Below are positions 43,848 through 52,644 of a DNA stretch of 64,000 nucleotides, piece after piece; the stretch's first letter is position 1, and the number at the start of each line of letters is the position of its first letter. A program made the position numbers and the translations under genes. This stretch comes from Mycobacteroides sp. LB1. GTDB taxonomy: Bacteria > Actinomycetota > Actinomycetes > Mycobacteriales > Mycobacteriaceae. Under the pieces are notes generated by a model. The model made no database searches and was not told the origin of the DNA. It saw only the letters and a list, made by a program, of their open reading frames with translations. Location: contig NZ_JACCFF010000002.1 of the NCBI RefSeq assembly GCF_013449725.1, positions 186,001-250,000 on the forward strand. Direction: 5' to 3'.

Positions 43848-44573
43848 GTGCCTCCCGTACAGCTGAAACTCAACAACATCGGGGTCCACTACGGACCGAT
43901 CCAGGCGGTGAGTACGTTATCGCTCGACGTCCGCGAGGGCGAGTTGGTTACCCTGCTCGGTTCCAACGGCGCCGGGAAGTCCACCACGATGCGCGCCATT
44001 TCCGGATTGTGCCCGCTCAGCTCAGGTTCGATCTTCTTTGAAGGTCAGGACATCTCCAAGATGAAAGCGCACAAGCGCGTCAAGGCGGGGATCGTGCAGG
44101 CGCCTGAAGGGCGCGGGATTTTCCCCGGCATGACCGTCGCGGACAATCTCGAAATGGGTTGTTATGGAAGAACATTCAAATCACGAGCCGAGCGCCGGGA
44201 ACGCCTCGACTGGATCAACGCTTTGTTCCCACGACTCGCCGAACGCCGCGGCCAAGAAGGTGGAACGCTCTCCGGTGGAGAGCAGCAGATGCTGTCCATC
44301 GGACGTGCCCTGATGGCCAGGCCCAAGATCTTGTTGCTCGACGAGCCGTCGATGGGATTGGCACCGCTGTTGATCACGAAGATCTTCAACATCATCGAAG
44401 AGATCAACGCCGCCGGGACGACGGTGGTGCTGGTCGAGCAGAATGCACAGCAGGCGCTGAGCCGTTCTGATCACGCCTACATTCTGGAGACGGGATCGGT
44501 CGTGCGATCCGGTTCCGGCCGAGAGCTGTTGCAGGATGAGAGCATTCGCAACGCCTATCTTGGCGTCGTCTGA
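43848..44573 (+). CDS. livF: Branched-chain amino acid-type ABC ATPase, LivF family
   Basis: 241 residues. The GTG start directly follows the livG stop. Walker [10 protein letters not shown], signature [15 protein letters not shown], Walker [14 protein letters not shown], and the switch region [13 protein letters not shown], all LivF-type. [21 protein letters not shown] is a family hallmark. The 3' end overlaps the convergent membrane-protein gene by 19 bp. Confidence 0.94.
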   Translation: MPPVQLKLNNIGVHYGPIQAVSTLSLDVREGELVTLLGSNGAGKSTTMRAISGLCPLSSGSIFFEGQDISKMKAHKRVKAGIVQAPEGRGIFPGMTVADNLEMGCYGRTFKSRAERRERLDWINALFPRLAERRGQEGGTLSGGEQQMLSIGRALMARPKILLLDEPSMGLAPLLITKIFNIIEEINAAGTTVVLVEQNAQQALSRSDHAYILETGSVVRSGSGRELLQDESIRNAYLGVV

Positions 44574-45253
44574 GATTTCGTCGTCGAACGTTCCCACGGC
44601 CAGGTCATCAAGGCCCAGACCGTCAGCACCAGCGCAGTCGCCGTAACGATGTACCACGGCCACGGTCCCATCACGTCGAGAAGACTTTTGGTTGCCGGTT
44701 TCCGGTTGAGGAAACCGTAGTTCGACCCGGCAATGGCATTGAACGCCATAGTGATAACCACCCAGGACACGGTGACGGTGGCGGCCATGCGATAACTACG
44801 CCAGGTCGGTCGCATGCCCCGTCCCCACGTGAGATAGATGGCCGCCCACACGACGAGCAGATGTATCGACCAGAACGCAAGAAACTCGTATCCGGGGAAG
44901 TCTGGTCCGGTCAGCACCGGCGAGACCAACGCCTGGCTGCTGAGCACGAGCCCCCAGTAGTACGTCAGCACGTACGCCCAATGTCGCTGTGACCACAGCG
45001 CATACGCCGCGACAGCGGTCGCCAGGTCAGTCAACCGGAGGGGAACCGAGACGGCCAGGCGCGGTGGGATGCACCCGGAGATCAGGATCGCCGCATAGAT
45101 GATGCCGGTGACCGCCCCCAGCACACATCCCAGCACTCGGGCCCGGGTATCGGTGAGCCGGCGCCCCTGCCATGCCAACAGTGCTGCGCCGAGCACGAAT
45201 ACGGCCAGCACTGCCCAGTGGGATGGGCCGTATGCGTGGAACTGTTGTTCCAT
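44555..45253 (-). CDS. YwaF/TIGR02206-type membrane protein
   Basis: 232 residues with about seven hydrophobic segments. The stretch RLTDLATAVAAYALWSQRHWAYVLTYYWGLVLSSQALVSP, then FLAFWSIHLLVVWAAIYLTWG and NAIAGSNYGFLNRKP, matches the TIGR02206/YwaF family of integral membrane proteins. Role unknown; no partner gene is evident. Stands alone on the minus strand, 39 bp from the thiolase-like gene. Confidence 0.82.
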   Translation of the reverse strand: MEQQFHAYGPSHWAVLAVFVLGAALLAWQGRRLTDTRARVLGCVLGAVTGIIYAAILISGCIPPRLAVSVPLRLTDLATAVAAYALWSQRHWAYVLTYYWGLVLSSQALVSPVLTGPDFPGYEFLAFWSIHLLVVWAAIYLTWGRGMRPTWRSYRMAATVTVSWVVITMAFNAIAGSNYGFLNRKPATKSLLDVMGPWPWYIVTATALVLTVWALMTWPWERSTTKSQTTPR

Positions 45254-45292
45254 CGCTTGAGGCTAGCGTCCGATGAAGACCACGGAGCGCAG

Positions 45293-46507
45293 TTACCGCG
45301 CGACGATAACCGACGAGCCGTTGCCGAACAGGCCCTGGTTGGCGGTGATGCCCACGCGGGCACCCTCTACCTGTCGGTCGCCTGCCTGCCCCCGCAGCTG
45401 CCACGTCAGCTCGCACACCTGGGCGATGGCCTGGGCGGGGATGGCCTCACCGAACGAGGCAAGGCCGCCGGAGGCGTTCACCGGAACCCGCCCGCCGACG
45501 GTGGTGGCACCGCTACGCAGCAGCTGCTCACCCTCACCCTTGGCGCACAAGCCCAAGTGCTCGTACCAGTCCAGCTCCAGTGCCGTCGACAGGTCGTACA
45601 CCTCGGCAAGGCTCAAGTCCTCGGGTCCGATACCGGCCTCGGCGTAGGCGGCGTCGACGATCTGGTCCTTGAACACCCGCTCGGGCGCCGGCACTACGGC
45701 AGTGGAATCGGTTGCAATATCTGGCAATTCGGGAAGATGCTGTGGGTACTTGGGGGTGATGGTGGCCACCGCGCGCACCGACGGCACGCCCTCGACCGAA
45801 CCGAGATGCTTCTTCGCGAACTCGGCACTGGCCACGATGAGGGCGGCGGCGCCGTCACTGGTTGCGCAGATGTCCAACAGGCGCAAGGGATCCGACACGA
45901 CCGGGCTGGCCAGCACGTCCGCGACGGATGCTTCCTTACGGAACCGGGCGTTCGGGTTGTTCAGGCCGTGTCGGGCGTTCTTGACCTTCACCTGAGCGAA
46001 GTCCTCGGCCGTCGCGCCGTAAAGGTCCATCCGACGGCGCGCGAGCATCGCGAAGTACACGGGGTTGGTGGCGCCGATGAGGTGGAAGCGCTGCCAGTCC
46101 GGATCTTCCTTGCGTTCACCGCCGACCGGGGCGAAGAAACCCTTCGGGGTGGTGTCTGCACCGATGACCAACGCCACATCGCAGAATCCGGCGAGGATCT
46201 GGGCGCGAGCACTCTGCAGGGCCTGCGATCCGCTGGCGCAGGCCGCATAGGTGGAGCTGATGGGCACACCGTTCCAGCCGAGCTTTTGCGCGAACGTCGA
46301 TCCGGCGATGAAGCCCGGGTAGCCATTGCGGATGGTATCCGCGCCGGCGACGAATTGAATTTGGCGCCAATCCAATGCGGCGTCTTGCAGCGCAGTGCGG
46401 GCGGCTGCGACGCCGTACTCGGTGAAGTCCCGTCCCCATTTGCCCCACGGGTGCATACCCGCGCCGAGGATGTAGACGGGATCCGGGGTCGCAGCGGTGC
46501 GGCTCAT
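45293..46507 (-). CDS. Thiolase-fold lipid-transfer protein (SCP-x/Ltp-like)
   Basis: 404 residues from the ATG at 46507 overlapping the DUF35 stop (ATGA). Thiolase fold: nucleophile Cys90 in YAACASGSQAL, GADTTPKGF, and VNASGGLASFGEAIPAQAIAQ near the C-terminus where true thiolases read G-H-P-x-G. The His of that motif is replaced by Glu. Thiolase-like proteins paired with DUF35 partners (Ltp2 with ChsH2) are aldolases in steroid side-chain removal, so a retro-aldol or lipid-binding role is more likely than thiolysis. Same place as Rv1627c beside polA. Confidence 0.85.
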   Translation of the reverse strand: MSRTAATPDPVYILGAGMHPWGKWGRDFTEYGVAAARTALQDAALDWRQIQFVAGADTIRNGYPGFIAGSTFAQKLGWNGVPISSTYAACASGSQALQSARAQILAGFCDVALVIGADTTPKGFFAPVGGERKEDPDWQRFHLIGATNPVYFAMLARRRMDLYGATAEDFAQVKVKNARHGLNNPNARFRKEASVADVLASPVVSDPLRLLDICATSDGAAALIVASAEFAKKHLGSVEGVPSVRAVATITPKYPQHLPELPDIATDSTAVVPAPERVFKDQIVDAAYAEAGIGPEDLSLAEVYDLSTALELDWYEHLGLCAKGEGEQLLRSGATTVGGRVPVNASGGLASFGEAIPAQAIAQVCELTWQLRGQAGDRQVEGARVGITANQGLFGNGSSVIVAR

Positions 46508-46944
46508 ACCGAGACCTTCTTCCATGCGTAGACCAGACGGTCGACGCCCTCGTCGTCGGTGTAGAGCGGTTCCAGTGCCAGCTCCATGGTCTGACCCACC
46601 TTCAGATCGGCCGCGCCGGTTCCGGCCACCACCTTGCCGAGGACGATGATGCCCTCGTCGGCCAGCTCGACAGCGGCGATCGCGTACGGCTGATATGGGT
46701 CGGAAGGCGGGTACGGCGGCGGCGGCGCGTACTGGTTCTCGGTGTAGCTCCACACCGTGCCGCGGCGCGAGAGCGGCACCTGATCCAGAACATCGCAGTC
46801 GCAGGCGGGGTTGGGGCAGTTGTTGGCACGCGGCGGAAACACGATCGTGGCGCACTGGGTGCACTTGCCGCCGATCAAATGCGGCAAGCCGGCGTCGTCG
46901 GTGTCGAACCAGCCGTCGACTGCCGGCGCTGAGGTTGTAGGCAC
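46504..46944 (-). CDS. DUF35 (zinc-ribbon plus OB-fold) acyl-CoA-binding protein
   Basis: 146 residues. N-terminal rubredoxin-like ribbon with four-cysteine set (GGKCTQCATIVFPP, then NCPNPAC) near residues 25-48, followed by the OB-fold with SRRGTVWSYTENQYAPPPPYP and YAIAAVELADEGIIVLGKVV. DUF35 proteins bind acyl-CoA and stabilise thiolase-like or hydratase partners. The overlap with the thiolase-like gene implies a complex. Equivalent to Rv1628c. Confidence 0.9.
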   Translation of the reverse strand: MPTTSAPAVDGWFDTDDAGLPHLIGGKCTQCATIVFPPRANNCPNPACDCDVLDQVPLSRRGTVWSYTENQYAPPPPYPPSDPYQPYAIAAVELADEGIIVLGKVVAGTGAADLKVGQTMELALEPLYTDDEGVDRLVYAWKKVSV

Positions 46945-47013
46945 CTCGACAGATTACCCATGCTCGTTAGCGAATTGAAACGTGTGTCAGTTTTGCGCCG
47001 TCCGTGGCGAAGG

Positions 47014-47724
47014 TCATGACCGGAATGGCGAGTTCTCTGGCACGAACCTCTCGAAGGTATCCCGATCGGTCGACATGCTCCACAGGATCTCGGCCAGCGC
47101 CGCTGACTCGACCGTTGGGAATTCGTGGGCGGCTTGAGGTGCCACTGCTACCATTTCGCTACCGAGGATGAGTGCACCGATGGTCATCAACCCGACATAC
47201 ACACCCTGCGGCGCCACTTCAGAATGCAAACCCTGCAGATAGTTTCGAGCTGCGGCCGCAGCCGGCCCGGGTCCGCTCATCTCGGGCATTGCCCTGGCTC
47301 CTGTTCCGCCGATGGTGGCCAGGATCGTCCCGCGCCCTCGTTCGATCATTCCGGGAAGCACCGCGGACACCGTGTGGATCAGGGGACGCACCAGCAGCGC
47401 CCAGAAGCGGTCCGCCTCCGCCGAGGTGAGTTCACGGGCAGCGGTGAAGGCGACAGGGGATGAGGGACCGTAGTAGACGGCTTCAATCGGCGGCAGCGAG
47501 GAGGTGACTGCTGCAATGAGCTGCTCCACGCCGCCGTCGTCGGTGAGGTCCGCCGGAAACGCGGCAGCCGGTACGTCGTCGTCGCGGAGATCTGCCACCA
47601 GCGAGTCCAAAGGTTCGCGTCGGCGCCCCACCACCGCCACCTGGAAACCCTCACGGCCGAAGCGCCGCGCCGCCGCCGCACCGGTCCCACTACCTGCGCC
47701 CAGCACGAGCATGGTTCTGTCCAT
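47014..47724 (-). CDS. SDR-fold protein lacking the usual catalytic triad
   Basis: 236 residues from the ATG at 47724 with AGGAGG 7 nt upstream. Rossmann nucleotide motif GAGSGTG at 9-15 and an Arg-rich GRRREPL suited to NADP binding. The normal Ser...Tyr-x3-Lys set is missing: the region after TILATIGGTGARAMPEMSGPGPAAAAARNYL has no Tyr-x3-Lys. It may bind a nucleotide without acting as a dehydrogenase or use other residues. Divergent from the HxlR regulator, which probably controls it. Confidence 0.8.
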   Translation of the reverse strand: MDRTMLVLGAGSGTGAAAARRFGREGFQVAVVGRRREPLDSLVADLRDDDVPAAAFPADLTDDGGVEQLIAAVTSSLPPIEAVYYGPSSPVAFTAARELTSAEADRFWALLVRPLIHTVSAVLPGMIERGRGTILATIGGTGARAMPEMSGPGPAAAAARNYLQGLHSEVAPQGVYVGLMTIGALILGSEMVAVAPQAAHEFPTVESAALAEILWSMSTDRDTFERFVPENSPFRS

Positions 47725-47803
47725 CGTTAACCTCCTGGTTATGCCATTTCTTACGATCTGTGCGTAACCCCATGATGGAGAAGTTTTAAACTCCGTACAA
47801 AAG

Positions 47804-47817
47804 GCACATACATGTGC
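47804..47817. promoter_or_regulatory. Inverted repeat in the SDR/HxlR divergent promoter
   Basis: GCACAT (47804-47809) and ATGTGC (47812-47817) form a perfect inverted repeat with a 2-bp centre, 23 bp ahead of the HxlR ATG. HxlR proteins bind such short dyads as dimers, so this is a candidate operator for both genes. Confidence 0.45.
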
Positions 47818-47840
47818 GCTACCGAACAAGGATGTGCGTC

Positions 47841-48245
47841 ATGACCGAGCTGACAGCGCCTGCACTCGCGCTCCCAAATATCTGCGCGGGGCTGCCGCTG
47901 CGCGAAAGTGAATTCATCCGGGACGTCCTCGACCGCATCGGCGATAAGTGGAGCCTGCTGGTGATCGGGACACTGCGCGATGGCCCATTGCGGTACACCG
48001 AGCTGCACGACGCCATCCCCGGCGTCTCGCAGCGCATGCTGACCCGCACGCTGATGCTGCTGCGTCGTGACGGACTTATCACGCGCACCGCATACGCCGA
48101 GGTGCCGCCGCGGGTGGAGTACGCGTTGACTGAGCTCGGGAAGGATCTGCACGGAGTTGCCAGCGCGCTGATTGGGTGGGCTCGCACCCATCACGAGCAG
48201 ATCCGCAGCCACAGAACCTTTTTCGATGCCGAGGGCATACGGTAA
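47841..48245 (+). CDS. HxlR-family transcriptional regulator
   Basis: 134 residues from the ATG at 47841 (AAGGA 8 nt upstream); GTG 47814 and ATG 47832 are in-frame alternatives. Winged-helix HxlR/MarR-like domain: VLDRIGDKWSLLVIGTLRDGPLRYTELHDAIPGVSQRMLTRTLMLLRRDGLI and VEYALTELG. One Cys (ICAG) near residue 14 could sense redox or electrophiles, as in several HxlR proteins. Divergent from the SDR gene; the VOC gene follows on the same strand after 8 bp. Confidence 0.92.
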   Translation: MTELTAPALALPNICAGLPLRESEFIRDVLDRIGDKWSLLVIGTLRDGPLRYTELHDAIPGVSQRMLTRTLMLLRRDGLITRTAYAEVPPRVEYALTELGKDLHGVASALIGWARTHHEQIRSHRTFFDAEGIR

Positions 48246-48253
48246 AAAGAACC

Positions 48254-48652
48254 ATGGGTATCGCGTTCAACCACACGATTGTTCATTCGCAGGACCGTGA
48301 AGAGTCTGCCCGGTTCTTCGCGGAGATCTTCGGGTTGTCCGACGCGGTGGAGGTCGGCCCTTTTCTCAACGTCGAGCTGGAGCACGGCGGGAACCTCGAT
48401 TTCGCCACCGTCGACGCGGAGACGATCACCCCGCAGCATTACGCCTTCCTGACCACCGATGAGGATTTCGACGCCATTTACGGCCGCATCACCGATCGCG
48501 GCATCGAACACTGGGCAGATCCCCGCGGACAACACCCCGGCGAGATCAACCACAACGACGGCGGCCGGGGCGTGTACTTCCGGGATCCGTCCGGGCACTA
48601 CTTAGAAATCATCACCCGGCCCTATGGATCAGCGGAAGCGTCGGGGTCGTAA
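48254..48652 (+). CDS. VOC-family (glyoxalase-fold) protein
   Basis: 132 residues from the ATG at 48254. One vicinal-oxygen-chelate unit pair: NHTIVHSQDREESARFFAEIFGL at the start, LEHGGNLDFATVD in the middle and RGVYFRDPSGHYLEIITRPYG at the end. Candidate metal ligands are His7, the mid-protein acid/His and Glu of HYLEI. Dioxygenase, glyoxalase or resistance functions are all possible. It follows the HxlR gene after 8 bp and may be part of the same regulon as the SDR. Confidence 0.85.
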   Translation: MGIAFNHTIVHSQDREESARFFAEIFGLSDAVEVGPFLNVELEHGGNLDFATVDAETITPQHYAFLTTDEDFDAIYGRITDRGIEHWADPRGQHPGEINHNDGGRGVYFRDPSGHYLEIITRPYGSAEASGS

Positions 48653-48684
48653 ACACTGTCGCACTCGTTGCCTAGGGTAGGAGC

Positions 48685-51405
48685 GTGACCGCGCCAGTAA
48701 CCAAGACCGGGACTAAACAGCCGACTCTCCTCCTGCTCGACGGCAACTCGTTGGCGTTCCGGGCGTTCTATGCGCTCCCGGCCGAGAATTTCAAGACACA
48801 GTCAGGCCTGACCACCAACGCGGTGTACGGGTTCACCTCGATGCTTATCAACCTGTTGCGCGATGAGGCGCCCACTCACGTGGCGGCCGCCTTCGACGTA
48901 TCCCGCAAGACATTCCGCTCCGAGCGGTACCCCGAATACAAGGCCACTCGATCGGCTACACCCGACGAGTTCCGCGGTCAGATCGACATCGCGAAGGAAG
49001 TGCTGCAGGCCCTCGGCATCACGGTGCTCGCCGAGGAGGGATTCGAGGCCGACGACATCATCGCCACCCTCGCCACGCAGGGGGAGGCCGAGGGTTTCAA
49101 GGTTCTCGTGGTCACCGGCGACCGTGACGCATTGCAACTGGTCACCGAGGACGTCACCGTGCTGTACCCGCGTAAGGGTGTCAGCGACCTCACCCGGTTC
49201 ACGCCGGAAGCGGTCGTCGAAAAGTACGGGCTGACACCAACCCAGTACCCGGATTTCGCGGCGCTGCGTGGCGACCCCAGCGACAACCTGCCGGGAATCC
49301 CCGGTGTAGGCGAGAAGACCGCCACCAAATGGATCATCGAATACGGAACACTCCAGGAGCTGATCGACAAGGCCGACACCGTGCGCGGCAAGGTCGGCGA
49401 TGCGCTACGCGCACATCTTGGCGCGGTGATCCTCAACCGCGAGCTCACCGACCTGGTGCGGTCGGTGCCGCTTCCCTATGTGCCCGGCCAGCTCGCCTTG
49501 GCTCCCTGGGATCGCGACCAGATCCACCGCCTCTTTGACGACCTGGAATTCCGCGTGCTGCGCGACCGATTGTTCGACACCCTTGCGGCCGTAGAACCCG
49601 AGGTGGATGAGGGATTTCAGCTTGCCGGTGAGACGCTGGAGCCTGGAACGGTGGCCGAATGGCTGACCACGCACACCAGCGACGGCCGCCGCGGCGGTCT
49701 CGCGGTGGTCGGAACGTACACGCCCTATGACGGTGATGCGACCGCCGTGGCGATCGCCGCAGCCGATGGCGACGGCGCCTACATCGACACCACCACGGTG
49801 ACCCCGGAGGACGAGACCGCGCTGGCACAGTGGCTGGCCGATCCGGCCCGCCCCAAGGCACTCCACGAGGCCAAACAAGCCATGCATGCGCTCTCCGGAC
49901 GTGGCTGGCAGCTGGAGGGCGTCACCTCCGACACGGCGCTTGCCGCCTATCTGGTGCGACCCGGTCAGCGCAGCTTCGCGCTCGACGATTTGTCACTGCG
50001 GTACCTTCGGCGCGAGTTGCGCGCTGAAGACGATGGGCAACAGCAGCTTTCACTTCTCGATGAAGAGGGAGCAGACGGCGCCAAGGCTGCTCAGGCGCAG
50101 ATGCTGCGCGCCCGCGCGGTCGTCGACCTTGCCGATGCCCTCGATGTCGAGCTCGAACGCATTGAATCGGCGGCGCTGCTCGCCGATATGGAGCTGCCTG
50201 TCCAGCGGGTGCTGGCGGGATTGGAATCGGTTGGTATCGCGATTGATAGCGACCATCTGACCTCGCTGCAGAATGAGTTTGCCAGCGGCATCCGCGAGGC
50301 CGCCGACGCCGCTTATGCGGTGATCGGCAAGCAGATCAACCTGGGCTCGCCCAAACAACTGCAGGTGGTGCTGTTCGACGAGCTCGGCATGCCGAAGACC
50401 AAGAAGACGAAGACCGGTTACACGACCGATGCCGACGCTCTGCAGACACTGTTCGACAAGACCGGCCACCCGTTCCTGGAGCACCTGCTCAGGCATCGCG
50501 ATGTCACCAGGCTCAAGGTTACCGTTGATGGGTTACTGAAATCCGTTGCTGCGGACGGACGTATCCACACGACGTTCAACCAGACGATCGCCGCGACGGG
50601 CCGACTCTCGTCTACCGAGCCGAACCTGCAGAACATCCCGGTGCGCACCGAGGCGGGGCGGGAGATCCGGGACGGCTTCGTCGTCGGCTCGAGTGGTTCG
50701 ACCGGTTTCTCCGAGCTGATGACCGTCGACTACAGCCAGATCGAGATGCGCATCATGGCGCACCTATCGGCCGATGAGGGCCTCATCGAGGCGTTCAACA
50801 CCGGTGAGGATCTGCACTCATTCGTGGCTGCACGGGCATTCGGGGTGCCGATCGACGAGGTTAACGCGGAGCTGCGCCGACGGGTCAAGGCGATGTCTTA
50901 TGGCCTGGCCTATGGGCTGTCGGCCTATGGCCTGGCCACCCAGCTCAAGATCTCCAATGATGAGGCCAAAGAGCAGATGGACCAGTACTTCTCGCGGTTC
51001 GGCGGTGTTCGCGACTACCTGCACGCCGTGGTGGATCAGGCCCGCAAGGACGGATACACCTCGACGGTGTTCGGCCGGCGCCGGTATCTGCCGGACTTGG
51101 ACAGTAGCGATCGGTTGCGGCGTGAGGCGGCCGAGCGGGCCGCGCTCAATGCGCCGATCCAGGGCAGTGCGGCAGACATCATCAAGGTCGCGATGATCAC
51201 TACCGACAAGGCATTGCAAGACAAGGGCTTACGGTCGCGAATGCTCCTGCAGGTGCACGACGAACTCCTCTTCGAGGTGGCCGAGGGCGAACGGGACACC
51301 CTGGAAGCGTTGGTCCGCGAGACCATGGGCTCGGCGTATCCGCTCGATGTGCCGCTTGAGGTTTCGGTGGGGTATGGCCGTAGCTGGGATGCCGCGGCGC
51401 ATTAG
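48685..51405 (+). CDS. polA: DNA polymerase I
   Basis: 906 residues from a GTG. N-terminal 5'-3' exonuclease/flap domain (1-290) with LLLDGNSLAFRAF, FEADDIIATLA and GDPSDNLPGIPGVGEKTA; a degenerate 3'-5' exonuclease domain (about 320-510) without the Asp/Glu metal set, as in mycobacteria; and the polymerase domain with motif A VDYSQIEMRIMAHLS, finger helix RRRVKAMSYGLAYGLSAYGL, and motif C LQVHDELLFEV. Functions in Okazaki fragment processing and repair. The stop is directly next to the stop of the convergent monooxygenase gene. Confidence 0.97.
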   Translation: MTAPVTKTGTKQPTLLLLDGNSLAFRAFYALPAENFKTQSGLTTNAVYGFTSMLINLLRDEAPTHVAAAFDVSRKTFRSERYPEYKATRSATPDEFRGQIDIAKEVLQALGITVLAEEGFEADDIIATLATQGEAEGFKVLVVTGDRDALQLVTEDVTVLYPRKGVSDLTRFTPEAVVEKYGLTPTQYPDFAALRGDPSDNLPGIPGVGEKTATKWIIEYGTLQELIDKADTVRGKVGDALRAHLGAVILNRELTDLVRSVPLPYVPGQLALAPWDRDQIHRLFDDLEFRVLRDRLFDTLAAVEPEVDEGFQLAGETLEPGTVAEWLTTHTSDGRRGGLAVVGTYTPYDGDATAVAIAAADGDGAYIDTTTVTPEDETALAQWLADPARPKALHEAKQAMHALSGRGWQLEGVTSDTALAAYLVRPGQRSFALDDLSLRYLRRELRAEDDGQQQLSLLDEEGADGAKAAQAQMLRARAVVDLADALDVELERIESAALLADMELPVQRVLAGLESVGIAIDSDHLTSLQNEFASGIREAADAAYAVIGKQINLGSPKQLQVVLFDELGMPKTKKTKTGYTTDADALQTLFDKTGHPFLEHLLRHRDVTRLKVTVDGLLKSVAADGRIHTTFNQTIAATGRLSSTEPNLQNIPVRTEAGREIRDGFVVGSSGSTGFSELMTVDYSQIEMRIMAHLSADEGLIEAFNTGEDLHSFVAARAFGVPIDEVNAELRRRVKAMSYGLAYGLSAYGLATQLKISNDEAKEQMDQYFSRFGGVRDYLHAVVDQARKDGYTSTVFGRRRYLPDLDSSDRLRREAAERAALNAPIQGSAADIIKVAMITTDKALQDKGLRSRMLLQVHDELLFEVAEGERDTLEALVRETMGSAYPLDVPLEVSVGYGRSWDAAAH

Positions 51406-52614
51406 TCAGGCTGCATGCACGTCGTGGGTGCGCACGCGCTCCGGACGCAGACCCCTGCCGACCGCGATCGGCGGAACGAACTTGAGGGGGCCGCGTCCGA
51501 CGAAGAATGGCAGCTTGATGGGGGACAGGTCGCCGGTAAGAACCGGCTTGATCACGTTGTTCTGCACGAACACCTGAAAGGCCTGCACCACTCTGGTCGG
51601 CAGTTCGCGTCGTCGCTGCACCTTGGCGAGGTCCGCTTCAGACAGACATCCCGCGTGCAGCGGGCCCGCGAGGATATTGGCGGCCGCCACCGCGTCGGCG
51701 ACCGCCAGGTTGATTCCTACCCCACCTGCGGGTGACATGGCGTGCGCGGCATCACCGATGCAGAGAAGGCCAGGACGCCACCAGGTCTTGAGCCGGTCGA
51801 CCCGGACATCGAGATGGCTCGTGTCATCCCAGGAGTTCAGATCGTTTACGTGCTCACGCAGCTGGGGGCGCGCCCTGATCAAGCGCTCCTTGAATGCCTC
51901 CAGCGAGCTATTCTGTGGCCCTGCGCCTTTCGGCATCAGATGGGCGACCTGCCAATAGTCACCGCGATGGATCATCGCGAGCAACAAGCCCCGGCGAAGG
52001 ATTGCGAACGTCTCTTCCGGGTCGCCCGGCCGGCGATTCAGCCGGAACCACAGCACATCCATCGGCGAGCTCTCATTGGCCGTCTCAAGTCCAGAGGCGG
52101 CGCGCACGGCGGACTTGCGTCCGTCCGCGGCGACCACCAGGTCTGCTCGCACTTCCAGGTCCGGCGTGCGTACGCCGACCACTCGCGCTCCGTCGAAGAT
52201 CACATCGGTAACCTCGGCGTTGCGAATGAGGGTGAATTCCGGGTATTGCTCGGCCTTTTCGGCCAAGAAGTCGAGGAAGTCCCACTGCGGCATGAACGCG
52301 ATATACGGCTGCTTGTATCCCAACCATTTAAGGACACGGAAGTCGCCGAAGGTGCGCAACCGGCCGTCGCCGTCGAATGCGATGTGATCGACCTTCTGGT
52401 GCGGCAGCTGGAGAAACTCGTCGATGAAACCCAGGTCGTCCATGATTCGCATGGTGGTGGGGTGCACTGTGTCACCACGGAAGTCACGCAGGAAATCCCC
52501 GTGCTTCTCCAGAACGACAACGTTGACACCGGAGCGTGCCAGCAGGAGCGCGTGCACTAGTCCGGCCGGGCCGCCCCCGGCGACGCAGACCTGAGTCTGC
52601 AGAACTTGCGTCAT
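51406..52614 (-). CDS. FAD-dependent monooxygenase (PHBH-type)
   Basis: 402 residues from the ATG at 52614. Group A flavoprotein hydroxylase: dinucleotide motif VAGGGPAGLVHALLLA near residues 10-25, DLVVAADGRKSAVR near 155, and CIGDAAHAMSPAGGVGINLAVADAVAAA near 285. Substrates of such enzymes are aromatic or drug-like molecules; related enzymes oxidise rifampicin or tetracyclines, but the substrate-binding half is too variable to say. Its stop codon abuts the polA stop. Confidence 0.88.
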   Translation of the reverse strand: MTQVLQTQVCVAGGGPAGLVHALLLARSGVNVVVLEKHGDFLRDFRGDTVHPTTMRIMDDLGFIDEFLQLPHQKVDHIAFDGDGRLRTFGDFRVLKWLGYKQPYIAFMPQWDFLDFLAEKAEQYPEFTLIRNAEVTDVIFDGARVVGVRTPDLEVRADLVVAADGRKSAVRAASGLETANESSPMDVLWFRLNRRPGDPEETFAILRRGLLLAMIHRGDYWQVAHLMPKGAGPQNSSLEAFKERLIRARPQLREHVNDLNSWDDTSHLDVRVDRLKTWWRPGLLCIGDAAHAMSPAGGVGINLAVADAVAAANILAGPLHAGCLSEADLAKVQRRRELPTRVVQAFQVFVQNNVIKPVLTGDLSPIKLPFFVGRGPLKFVPPIAVGRGLRPERVRTHDVHAA

Positions 52615-52644
52615 GAGCCAGACGGTACGCCCGGGTGCGCGCAT

